Assembly (NCBI GenBank): GCA_900321145.1
Contig: ONVB01000023.1
Span: 1-14,551 of the forward strand
DNA from: an uncultured Eubacteriales bacterium
GTDB lineage: Bacteria; Bacillota; Clostridia; Lachnospirales; Lachnospiraceae
Length of the DNA: 14,551 nt
Direction: 5' to 3'
Below are positions 1 through 7,009 of this stretch, piece by piece. The position numbers and the translations under genes were made by a program. The notes beneath the pieces were generated by a model that saw only the letters and a program-made list of their open reading frames with translations, did no database searches and was not told where the DNA came from. Numbering within the stretch: position 1 is the stretch's first letter; every line of letters begins with the position of its first letter.

Positions 1-924
1 CGTCAGGGTCCATTCCTTGGTCCTGCACCATATCTCATCACTTTGGAAATCAAGATTGACATGACTGAACTCAAATATCATGTCAAATACGCCGTCTCTT
101 CCCACCCAGTACTTTAGGTCATCGGAAGTGACGCCGTTTGCCTCACCGACCGTAAATATATCCTTGCCCGCGGTCACCTTCTGCTTGAACTCCTTCAGGA
201 AGTCCAGGATGCCCGGGGTATTCGCGGTCATCTCATGTATGCCGGTCATACCGTCCACTCCGTCCGCCTCACCTCCAGGGAAACCGGCCGGCTTCTTGAT
301 GTACGGTATCGCATCCATCCTGAAGCCTCCCACACCCTTGTCGAGCCAGAACAGAGCTACATTGTAGAGCTCCTCGCGAACCTTCGGATTCTCCCAGTTT
401 AAGTCCGGCTGTTCCTTCGCAAAGGTGTGCAGATAGTACTGCTGCCTGCTCTCGGACCATTCCCAGGCCGAGCCTCCGAATATACTCCTCCAGTTATTCG
501 GTGCGCTGCCGTCCGGATTGGCATCCTTCCAAATGTACCAGTCACTGTATTCGTTACCGGCACTCTTTTCAGAATCCGTGAACCAGACACATTTGTCCGA
601 GGTGTGATTGAAGACGAGATCCATCACGATCTTAATGCCCCTGTCTCCGGCCTCCTTTATAAGAGCCTCCATCTCCTCCATGGTACCGTAACGCGGGTTG
701 ATGCTGTAATAGTCCGCGACATCATAACCGTTGTCAACCATAGGCGAGGCGTACACCGGCGTAAGCCAGATCGCACCGACCTTAAGCTCCTTTAAATGAT
801 CAAGCCGTGACCTTATACCGTTTAAATCACCGTAGCCGTCTCCGTCGGAGTCCCGGAAGCTGTTCACATATATCTCATACGCTATCGTCTTTTGCCACCA
901 GCGAAGCGAAGTATCACCATTCAT
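1..924 (-). CDS. GH13 alpha-glucosidase / oligo-1,6-glucosidase type glycosidase (3' end outside window)
   Basis: The frame is open without a stop from an ATG at 924 to base 1, giving 308 residues; family members usually have about 500-560, so the C-terminal part is outside the window. It should hydrolyse alpha-glucosidic bonds in short malto- or isomalto-oligosaccharides. No signal peptide is visible, so it is probably cytoplasmic. Visible GH13 landmarks are a calcium-loop pattern DSDGDGYGD (residues 25-33), region I DLVFNH (102-107), the QPDLN signature of the oligo-1,6-glucosidase group (172-176), region II GFRMDAI with nucleophile D204, and region III VGEAN with acid/base E261. The third catalytic Asp would lie beyond the edge. 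The start is supported by a purine-rich GGAGAAGGG about 11 bases upstream and by an N-terminus typical of the family (RWWQKTIAYEIY). It has its own promoter and is separated from the upstream gene by a terminator. Trehalose-6-phosphate hydrolase or sucrase remain possible. Confidence 0.93.
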   Translation of the reverse strand, partial: MNGDTSLRWWQKTIAYEIYVNSFRDSDGDGYGDLNGIRSRLDHLKELKVGAIWLTPVYASPMVDNGYDVADYYSINPRYGTMEEMEALIKEAGDRGIKIVMDLVFNHTSDKCVWFTDSEKSAGNEYSDWYIWKDANPDGSAPNNWRSIFGGSAWEWSESRQQYYLHTFAKEQPDLNWENPKVREELYNVALFWLDKGVGGFRMDAIPYIKKPAGFPGGEADGVDGMTGIHEMTANTPGILDFLKEFKQKVTAGKDIFTVGEANGVTSDDLKYWVGRDGVFDMIFEFSHVNLDFQSDEIWCRTKEWTLT

Positions 925-981
925 CTCTTATCTTTTCCCTTCTCCATACAGCTATATAAAGCCCATATATCAACACCGATT

Positions 982-1010
982 ATTATATCCATTTTTACTG
1001 TTTTATTCAA
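982..1010 (-). promoter_or_regulatory. Sigma-A-like promoter of the GH13 gene
   Basis: On the minus strand a -35 box TTGAAT (1005-1010) is separated by exactly 17 bases from a perfect -10 box TATAAT (982-987). This puts the transcript start near 975, about 50 bases before the ATG at 924. I saw no convincing cre (catabolite repression) site nearby. It lies just downstream of the terminator of the preceding unit. Confidence 0.75.
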
Positions 1011-1042
1011 GAATCATAAGCCAAGGAAAACCTGTCATCAAT

Positions 1043-1083
1043 AAAAAAACGGGGGTCGGTAAGGATACCCTCACCAACCCCGT
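1043..1083 (-). terminator. Rho-independent terminator after the GGDEF gene
   Basis: On the minus strand a GC-rich arm (1083-1069) pairs, with a few G:U or bulged positions, with an arm at 1064-1049. A short loop separates the arms and seven T (1049-1043) follow. It lies about 70 bases after the stop of the diguanylate cyclase gene and in front of the GH13 promoter, so it separates the two units. Confidence 0.85.
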
Positions 1084-1152
1084 AACAGGTCACGTAATTA
1101 GTATAATTCTTCCTTATCGCTCTTCTTCAGAGTCTCCAAAACTGTCACAGAA

Positions 1153-2652
1153 CTACTCTCTTGTCTTGGCTCCCATGCTCTTGAGCTCTTTCTTGCGCTC
1201 ATACATCATCTGATCTGCTCTTGCAAATACATCGCTGAGCTGCTTGTCTCCCTCTGCGAGCGTTGAATAACCGATCGACACTACTACTTTATTCTCACTG
1301 ATATGAGCTTCCGTCTCCTGATTAAACGCCTCCACTACTTCCGGCATCTCGTCGTAGCCCCTGTCCTGAAGCAGAACCACAAACTCATCTCCTCCGGTCC
1401 TGAATACACTTCCATGAGTGAAGTGATCACAGATCATCGCACTCGCATCCTTGATAAGCTGATCACCGGCTTCATGCCCTAAAGTATCATTCACATGCTT
1501 TAAGCCGTTGATGTCGCATACCACCACCGCCAGTTTATCGATTTCTTTTCCTTTGATCTTCGCGTTAAGCTCAGTCTCCTTCGCAAGGTAAGCATGCTTG
1601 TTTCTCACTCCGGTCATAGAGTCCGTGTTTGCCATACTGTGAAGATTCCTGCTGTGCTCCTTCTCGGCCTCGAGCTTGTTTTTGGCGATTTTTCTCAACT
1701 GAAGCAACAGTATGGTCGCAAAGACAAACATAAGCACCAGAGTGAAAATGATCTGGAATTTACTTATGGCAAGATTCTTATCACTTATCTCACGGATCTG
1801 ATCGTGGATTACGCTCTCGCGGATCAAAACCACCAGTTCCCACCCCATCTCTGGAACCGAAACATAACTGAGAGACTCCTCTGCCCCGTCCGAAACAAAG
1901 GTCAGACTTCCCTCCTTATCGTTAATGAAATCATCTATTATCCCATGCCATGCATTATCCGATACATATTTCTTCAGCGTATCCAACAGGTTATGCGAAC
2001 CTATCACCGGACCGAGTTCGGTTCCCGAGAGGTTTTCACCGCTTTTGGAGTACAAACCGTAGTCCGTCCTTCCCGGGTCATCAAACGCGAGCAGATCCAC
2101 GATATCCTTTATATCTATCTGGACAAAACAGGCCTTGAAGTTTTTCCCCAGAGCTTTAAAATGCACCGGGATAGCAAGGCAAAGCTGCTTCGAAGAGCCG
2201 TATATCGAAACGGTGCTTATGCTCCTTTTGTCCATCTTCTCCTGAAGAAGGAACTCATGACGGCTTCCGCCCGTGTAGGTGGTATACTGTGTGTAGACTA
2301 TGTTATCCTCATCCACCAAAGCAAACCTGCTTAGAGAAAGGAGTGTCTTCATCATACCTATCGAGTCTCTTAACTCTTCCTGAGTTTTGATATTTTCATC
2401 CTCTATGATATCGATTGCCTTCTGCATATAGTCGAAGTTGTTCTCGATAAGATTCGTGATCGTCTTCGCACGGCGGTCCGCCATAGCCTCAAGGTAGAAA
2501 GAGCTCACCTGTGAAACAGCATCATTTGTCGCCGAAATCGTCTGCCGTGAAGCCAGGAAAGTTATCACGATAAGCGAAGCCATGATCAGAACGCTTCCGA
2601 TGGCTGCAGTCATAACAAATGTTTTTTCATTTATCCTGCTCTTCTTCATCAT
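1153..2652 (-). CDS. Membrane-bound diguanylate cyclase with extracellular Cache-like sensor
   Basis: The 499-residue protein has an N-terminal membrane helix (about 12-34), an extracellular region of about 260 residues, a second membrane helix (about 297-319), a short linker helix and a C-terminal GGDEF domain (about 335-490). Within the GGDEF domain the metal Asp D380 (CDINGLKHVND), the LGHEAGD segment (391-397) and an intact GGDEF motif (420-424) are present, so it should make cyclic di-GMP from two GTP. The product-inhibition I-site (RxxD before the motif) is absent; the equivalent residues read FTHG. The extracellular part ends with MGWELVVLI (269-277), a pattern typical of the end of dCache domains; the Cache assignment is inference. 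The ATG overlaps the stop of the upstream binding-protein gene by 4 bases (ATGA), with GGAGAAG as ribosome site. No EAL or HD-GYP domain is fused. Confidence 0.92.
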   Translation of the reverse strand: MMKKSRINEKTFVMTAAIGSVLIMASLIVITFLASRQTISATNDAVSQVSSFYLEAMADRRAKTITNLIENNFDYMQKAIDIIEDENIKTQEELRDSIGMMKTLLSLSRFALVDEDNIVYTQYTTYTGGSRHEFLLQEKMDKRSISTVSIYGSSKQLCLAIPVHFKALGKNFKACFVQIDIKDIVDLLAFDDPGRTDYGLYSKSGENLSGTELGPVIGSHNLLDTLKKYVSDNAWHGIIDDFINDKEGSLTFVSDGAEESLSYVSVPEMGWELVVLIRESVIHDQIREISDKNLAISKFQIIFTLVLMFVFATILLLQLRKIAKNKLEAEKEHSRNLHSMANTDSMTGVRNKHAYLAKETELNAKIKGKEIDKLAVVVCDINGLKHVNDTLGHEAGDQLIKDASAMICDHFTHGSVFRTGGDEFVVLLQDRGYDEMPEVVEAFNQETEAHISENKVVVSIGYSTLAEGDKQLSDVFARADQMMYERKKELKSMGAKTRE

Positions 2653-3770
2653 GATACTTCTCCATACAAAATCTCAAGCATAGCCTCCGCATCCTTCTGG
2701 TAGATGACCGTTGTAATCTCATTGGTCTTCTCCTCAAAGAGCTCACCCGGCATATTTCCGTCCGCGATCTTGACCGCTATATCTATCGTATCAAAACCCA
2801 TAGAGTAACAATCCTGCACTCCAAGACAGTATATAACTCCGTCTCTCAGATAATGAAGAGCCTCCTTGTCATGATCCATGCCCACTATCACGGTTTTGCT
2901 CCCCTTCTCGGTTATCGCCCTGGCAGCACCCACAGGATTACTCATATTGCAGCATACTATGCCGTCAAGCTCCGGATAGTCCTCTAAAATCTTCATTGTA
3001 AGATCATGAGCTTTATCGACGGAGTCATTATCATACTCCACCGCCACTACTTCTATATCCTTATACTTCGCAAATGTATCCCTTGCCCCTCTTGCTCTGT
3101 CCTCGTGACAGGGCGCTCCGACACTTCCGACCAGTATCGCAACCTTGCCCTTATAGTCAAGCTTCTTGCACAATGCTTCCGTAAGGTCCGCTCCGTCTTC
3201 ATAGTTGTGCGTATTCCCGACATATGCTATCCTTTTACACTCTTCGGATGCATCGGAACTCGAAAAGGTCATCACCTTGTATCCTTCATTTACCATCTTA
3301 TCAAGTATCGGGGATATAACATTCTCATCCGCAACATCGACACCGATCACATCAAAACCGCCTTCCTCTGCCCTGACAAGTCTCTGGATCTGGTCTACAG
3401 CCGAAGCCCCGTTCGGAGCCATATACTCATAAGTGATGGTTATTCCTTTGTCATGAAACTGTCTCTGCGCATCCTCCATGCCAAGAGCAACCGCATCCCA
3501 CCAGGGATGGACAGTCTTATAGGTAAAATAGAAGCTGTAATGATCCTTTTTCGGCTGATAATCATCCAGGGCATGATTGAAATCCACTGCATGACGCACT
3601 GCTTCATCCTCGGTTGTTGTATTTGCATTTTGACCACCTTCCGTTGATGTTCCTGAGGCAGACTTGCCCGCACAGCCGGATAAAAACAGCACAGAAATAC
3701 ATATCATAAAACTAAGAAACAGTGTTGAAAAAGCTTTGATCATCCTTTTACTAAATGTTGTCATTTTCAT
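2649..3770 (-). CDS. Lipoprotein periplasmic-binding-type sugar-binding protein (RbsB-like, Peripla_BP_4)
   Basis: The 373-residue protein starts with a positively charged and then hydrophobic signal peptide ending in a lipobox LSGC, with C33 as the lipidated residue. A low-complexity Ser/Thr/Gly/Asn linker (to about 55) follows, then a type I binding-protein fold (about 77-345) with hallmarks such as HPWWDAVALGMEDA, FDVIGVDVADENVISP and VGMDHD. Relatives bind sugars or related small ligands outside the cell, usually for an ABC importer. Here no permease or ATPase gene is adjacent. The next gene, overlapping by 4 bases, is a membrane diguanylate cyclase with an extracellular sensor domain, suggesting that this protein presents ligand to that sensor. 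A clear promoter precedes it and GAGG lies about 10 bases before the ATG. The ligand cannot be told from sequence alone; it could still serve a transporter encoded elsewhere. Confidence 0.9.
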   Translation of the reverse strand: MKMTTFSKRMIKAFSTLFLSFMICISVLFLSGCAGKSASGTSTEGGQNANTTTEDEAVRHAVDFNHALDDYQPKKDHYSFYFTYKTVHPWWDAVALGMEDAQRQFHDKGITITYEYMAPNGASAVDQIQRLVRAEEGGFDVIGVDVADENVISPILDKMVNEGYKVMTFSSSDASEECKRIAYVGNTHNYEDGADLTEALCKKLDYKGKVAILVGSVGAPCHEDRARGARDTFAKYKDIEVVAVEYDNDSVDKAHDLTMKILEDYPELDGIVCCNMSNPVGAARAITEKGSKTVIVGMDHDKEALHYLRDGVIYCLGVQDCYSMGFDTIDIAVKIADGNMPGELFEEKTNEITTVIYQKDAEAMLEILYGEVS

Positions 3771-3833
3771 ACTAACTCGGCCTCGCTATATGATTGGTAA
3801 ACTTCATTTCTTTTATAAAAAGTTAATGAATAT

Positions 3834-3862
3834 ATTATACTCCTCACGATATGTTTTGAAAA
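3834..3862 (-). promoter_or_regulatory. Sigma-A-like promoter of the binding protein-GGDEF unit
   Basis: On the minus strand a -35 box TTTTCA (3857-3862, 4 of 6 consensus) is followed after 17 bases by a perfect -10 box TATAAT (3834-3839). The ATG at 3770 is about 60 bases downstream. The 3863-3947 stretch upstream is AT-rich with a small CCTATAGG palindrome (3890-3897), which might be an operator but is too short to call. Confidence 0.7.
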
Positions 3863-3947
3863 GCACCAAAATCACACAAATAACCCTACCTATAGGATAG
3901 TATCAACGCCCCCCCACTATGATACCGCGACACTTCACAGCTTTCCG

Positions 3948-3981
3948 AAAAAAAGCGCAGGTCCTGACACAAGACCTGCAC
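3948..3981 (-). terminator. Rho-independent terminator after fic
   Basis: On the minus strand a perfect 7-bp stem GCAGGTC/GACCTGC (3979-3973 and 3963-3957), extended by one G:U and one G-C pair, with a loop of about nine bases, is followed by seven T (3954-3948). It lies about 47 bases after the fic stop and ends the tig-clpX-ysxC-fic unit. Confidence 0.88.
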
Positions 3982-4027
3982 ATTTCTTCATATTACCTAC
4001 CTATACAGAATTATTAAATTATTTTTA

Positions 4028-5044
4028 CTATCCTCTTGTCACAACAACCCAGTGTCCATTCTTTTTTGCGCCTTCTCTCTCTAAGAGCCGGCTATCCTTC
4101 AATGCACTGATTGCCCTTGTCACAGTTGCCCTGCTAAAACCTGTTTTCTCTGTTATCTCAGATATTGAAGCTCTATTATCCTTTACTATGCAGTCTAATA
4201 CAGCCTTCTCCTTGCCGGAAAGATTTATAGTATCATTTAAAGTATCATTTTCAAGATTTAAAGTATCATTTTCAACTGATTCTTTATACTCATACATCAG
4301 CTTCTCAAGATTTTGAATGTGGTGGCGCGTCATAAAGTCCACAAAATTCGCCGCATCACCTTCATCCTGCGCCAAAGCAAGAGCTTTTATGTACTCATCC
4401 CTATTTTCTTTTCTGACTATAACAGGAATCATGCCAAACTCCGCCTGGATCATATTCATAACCAGACGTGCCATCCTTCCGTTGCCGTCAGCCCAGGGAT
4501 GAATGGAAACAAGATTATAATGCGCTAAAAAACTGAGCTCGTAGATTTTGTCTGCATCTCCTGCAACCATAGCGTTTCTCTTCGTATTGAGCCAGGCGCA
4601 GAAGTCCTCCAGTCTTTTAAGTACTTTCTGGTAAGATAAATAGCTTTTCCCGCCTCGTCCCGCTGTTACATTCAGGAGTCTCAAATCTCCATTAGAACTG
4701 CTGAAGCTGCCGATTGCAGTATTGTACTCAGTTCCCGTATTCCTCATGACCATACCCGAAAGATGACATAGGAGTTTAACGTCATAATCATGATGCTGAC
4801 CTGCAAGAGCCAAAGCCTCCTCATACGCCTTTTTAAGGTCAAGATTCATAAACTGCTCGACAATCGGCTTGTTGGGACTGATGCCCTCATCAAACAATAA
4901 CCTGTTCTCTACTTCTGTAACCGTAGACCCCTCCACAGCCGTAGAATGAGTGATTACAGAATACAAATACAGCTTATCATAATCTATCTGATCGGGTATA
5001 CCCAAAGCTCTGTATTCAGCTATTACATCTACAAGCTGACTCAT
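4028..5044 (-). CDS. Fic-domain protein (AMPylase type) with N-terminal inhibitory helix and C-terminal winged HTH
   Basis: The 338-residue protein carries the full Fic motif HPWADGNGR (182-190), including the catalytic His182 and the GNGR phosphate-binding loop. It should therefore transfer a nucleotide, most often AMP from ATP, to a hydroxyl on a protein target. Near the N-terminus S34-x3-E38-G39 matches the (S/T)xxxE(G/N) inhibitory motif, so this looks like a class II, self-inhibited Fic enzyme. Residues about 275-335 form a winged helix-turn-helix (ISEITEKTGFSRATVTRAIS), so it may bind DNA, perhaps its own operon. The linker contains a repeated ENDTLN unit. Its ribosome site GAGGTGATC overlaps the ysxC stop, and only 10 bases separate the genes. 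No obvious antitoxin gene is adjacent, consistent with inhibition in cis. The target is unknown. Confidence 0.93.
   Translation of the reverse strand: MSQLVDVIAEYRALGIPDQIDYDKLYLYSVITHSTAVEGSTVTEVENRLLFDEGISPNKPIVEQFMNLDLKKAYEEALALAGQHHDYDVKLLCHLSGMVMRNTGTEYNTAIGSFSSSNGDLRLLNVTAGRGGKSYLSYQKVLKRLEDFCAWLNTKRNAMVAGDADKIYELSFLAHYNLVSIHPWADGNGRMARLVMNMIQAEFGMIPVIVRKENRDEYIKALALAQDEGDAANFVDFMTRHHIQNLEKLMYEYKESVENDTLNLENDTLNDTINLSGKEKAVLDCIVKDNRASISEITEKTGFSRATVTRAISALKDSRLLEREGAKKNGHWVVVTRG
4223..4276 (-). repeat. 21-bp in-frame tandem repeat in the fic linker
   Basis: Two adjacent 21-base units, 4235-4255 and 4256-4276, agree at 20 of 21 positions, and a degenerate 12-base third piece lies at 4223-4234. 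They encode the residues ENDTLNL-ENDTLN-DTINL (about 258-275) between the Fic fold and the winged HTH. Because the unit is seven codons, gain or loss would keep frame and change only linker length. Confidence 0.85.
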
Positions 5045-5046
5045 GC

Positions 5047-5056
5047 GATCACCTCT
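5047..5056 (-). promoter_or_regulatory. Ribosome binding site of fic overlapping the ysxC stop
   Basis: On the minus strand AGAGGTGATC precedes the fic ATG (5044) by two bases, with the GAGG core about 7 bases away. It matches an unusually long stretch of the anti-Shine-Dalgarno complement. The TAG stop of ysxC (5057-5055) overlaps its first bases, so translation of the two genes is probably coupled. Confidence 0.8.
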
Positions 5057-5636
5057 ACAGCTTCTCTTCTATTGTCGCCCAGATCTCATCCCTGCCCTGC
5101 TTGGTCTGTGCGGAGAAGGGAATCATGATCACATCCTCCGGGGCGCCGAGCGTCTTCCTGATAAGTGACAGTTGCTTCAAGAGCTGACTGCGCTTGATCT
5201 TGTCAAGCTTGGTTGCGATGATAACCGGCTCAAAGCCCGCAGCTTTCACCCAGTCATACATCTGCTTGTCGTTATCACCCGGTTCGTGCCTTATGTCTAT
5301 AAGCAGGAAGATAAGTCTGAGCTGATCCGAGCCGTTTAAGTACTTCTCTATCATCTTCCCCCACTTGGCACGGGTTTCCTGCGAGGTCTTGGCGTAACCG
5401 TAGCCGGGAAGGTCAACAAAATAAAACTCCTTATTTATGTTATAGAAGTTTATGGTCTGCGTCTTTCCCGGTGTAGACGAAGTCCTCGCAAGCGCCTTGC
5501 GGTTAAGCAGGCCGTTGATCAGCGATGACTTCCCTACATTAGATTTGCCCGCAAATGCTATCTCGGGTAGCTCATTTGCGGGCAATCTGCTGGTTATGCC
5601 GCATACGGTTTCAAGTTCTGCGGTTTTTATTTTCAT
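5055..5636 (-). CDS. ysxC: Ribosome biogenesis GTP-binding protein YsxC/YihA (EngB)
   Basis: The 193-residue protein has the usual length and all GTPase motifs: G1 GKSNVGKSS (30-38), the G2-region STPGKTQ (54-60), G3 DLPG (75-78), G4 TKLDK (142-146) and G5 SAQ (175-177). The family is a small GTPase that binds the large ribosomal subunit late in assembly and is essential in many bacteria. Its position after clpX is typical for Bacillota, though lon genes often lie between. The gap to the clpX stop is 56 bases and holds one arm of a dispersed repeat. The ribosome site before the ATG is weak (GAGATTGAG), so expression may rest partly on read-through from the upstream genes. Confidence 0.97.
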   Translation of the reverse strand: MKIKTAELETVCGITSRLPANELPEIAFAGKSNVGKSSLINGLLNRKALARTSSTPGKTQTINFYNINKEFYFVDLPGYGYAKTSQETRAKWGKMIEKYLNGSDQLRLIFLLIDIRHEPGDNDKQMYDWVKAAGFEPVIIATKLDKIKRSQLLKQLSLIRKTLGAPEDVIMIPFSAQTKQGRDEIWATIEEKL

Positions 5637-5661
5637 AATCTCAATCTCTGTTATTTCTTTT

Positions 5662-5688
5662 AAGATCCTTCGCTTCGCTCAGAACAAC
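5662..5688 (-). repeat. Single arm of dispersed AAGATCCTTCGCTTCGCTCA repeat
   Basis: These 27 bases between clpX and ysxC match one arm of the hairpin at 8434-8460 at about 22 of 27 positions (AAGATCCTTCGCTTCG core). Unlike that copy there is no second inverted arm here, so it looks like a half or decayed element. It begins only four bases after the clpX stop. Confidence 0.75.
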
Positions 5689-5692
5689 GTGC

Positions 5693-6985
5693 TTACGCTA
5701 TATCCTCTGTAGCTCTGTGTCTGATGAATCTGTGGAAGCCTGCCTTCTTGCTTCTCGGCTCATCAAGGTAGGTGATCTCGGGCTGTGCGCCCTCCTCAAC
5801 AGTGGCCTTGGTGATATTTACCTTGCCGATAAACTCATCCGACGGAACTTCATACATCTGCTCGGATACCGTTCTCTCCATGATAGCCCTCAAGCCTCTG
5901 GCTCCGGTCTTTCTTCCCATAGCCTCCTTGGCCATGGCGCGAAGAGCATCCTCATCGAAGGTAAGCTCAACTCCATCTAGGTCAAAGAGCTTCTTGTACT
6001 GCTTGCATAAAGCGGATTTTGGCTCGGACAGAATGCGCATCAAAGCGTCCTCGTCGAGCTGGTCCAATATAACCGTCACAGGTACACGTCCTATGAACTC
6101 GGGGATAAGTCCGAACTTCATCAGATCCTCGGGAAGAACCTTTCTCAAGGTATCTCCTATCTCCTCCTGATTCTGCTCTACAACCTCTGCGCCAAATCCT
6201 ATGGACTTCTTGCCTATACGGTTCTCGATTATCTTCTCTAATCCTTCAAATGCACCGCCGCATATGAAAAGGATGTTCGAGGTGTCGATCTGCATAAACT
6301 CCTGTTGCGGATGCTTTCTTCCGCCCTGAGGAGGAACAGATGCAACGGTTCCCTCGATTATCTTCAAAAGAGCCTGCTGTACACCCTCACCGGATACATC
6401 TCTGGTGATCGATACATTTTCACTCTTCTTGGTTATCTTGTCTATCTCATCGATATATACGATACCGTGCTGGGCACGCTCGATATCGTAGTCGGCGGCC
6501 TGGATGAGCTTGAGTAAGATATTCTCCACATCCTCACCCACATAACCTGCCTCTGTAAGTGTCGTCGCATCAGCTATCGCAAAAGGTACGTTGAGCATCC
6601 TTGCAAGCGTCTGCGCAAGATAGGTCTTACCCGAACCGGTAGGTCCTATCATAAGTATATTACTCTTTGAAAGCTCAACCTCGAAATCCTTCTCCGAAAG
6701 GATTCTCTTGTAGTGGTTATATACAGCCACCGAGAGCATCTTCTTCGGGATCTCCTGGCCTATGACATACTCGTCAAGGAATTCCTTGATCTCCATAGGC
6801 TTCATAAGGTTGATGTCTGTATCAAAATCATCAGCGAATTCATCCGCTATGATCTCGGAACATATATCTATACACTCATCGCATATAAATACATTCGGTC
6901 CGGCGATAAGCTTCCTTACCTGCTCCTGTGTCTTGCTGCAGAAGGAACATCTTATCTTCTTTCTGTCATCTGTACGAGATGCCAT
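5693..6985 (-). CDS. clpX: ATP-dependent Clp protease ATP-binding subunit ClpX
   Basis: The 430-residue AAA+ unfoldase has the family's usual length. The N-terminal zinc-binding domain has C13, C16, C35 and C38. It also shows Walker A GPTGSGKT (114-121), the pore-1 loop GYVG (147-150), Walker B IVYIDEID (175-182), the RKH pore loop (223-225), a FIGR arginine (297-300) and sensor 2 GARGLR (361-366). The ClpP-docking tripeptide IGF is present (262-264), so the protein should still partner ClpP although no clpP gene is next to it. The hexamer recognises tagged proteins, unfolds them with ATP and threads them into ClpP. GAGGAAG lies about 9 bases before the ATG. The tig stop is 24 bases upstream, indicating one operon. 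The C-terminal tail after about 405 is basic and poorly conserved. Confidence 0.98.
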   Translation of the reverse strand: MASRTDDRKKIRCSFCSKTQEQVRKLIAGPNVFICDECIDICSEIIADEFADDFDTDINLMKPMEIKEFLDEYVIGQEIPKKMLSVAVYNHYKRILSEKDFEVELSKSNILMIGPTGSGKTYLAQTLARMLNVPFAIADATTLTEAGYVGEDVENILLKLIQAADYDIERAQHGIVYIDEIDKITKKSENVSITRDVSGEGVQQALLKIIEGTVASVPPQGGRKHPQQEFMQIDTSNILFICGGAFEGLEKIIENRIGKKSIGFGAEVVEQNQEEIGDTLRKVLPEDLMKFGLIPEFIGRVPVTVILDQLDEDALMRILSEPKSALCKQYKKLFDLDGVELTFDEDALRAMAKEAMGRKTGARGLRAIMERTVSEQMYEVPSDEFIGKVNITKATVEEGAQPEITYLDEPRSKKAGFHRFIRHRATEDIA

Positions 6986-7009
6986 CTTTTACACTTCCTC
7001 TTTCCGGTA

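Noticed and set aside
899..912. AGCGAAGCGAAG resembling the core of the dispersed repeat
   Set aside because: It covers only a dozen bases, lies within the GH13 coding start, and lacks the flanking AAGATC or CAGGATGAC parts.
1594..2334. 246-codon open frame on the plus strand
   Set aside because: It runs antisense inside the well-supported diguanylate cyclase gene and has no recognisable domain or ribosome site.
3900..3925. Inverted repeat GTATCA/TGATAC with a 14-base loop containing a C run
   Set aside because: A 6-bp stem with a long loop and no T run is too weak to call a terminator or operator.
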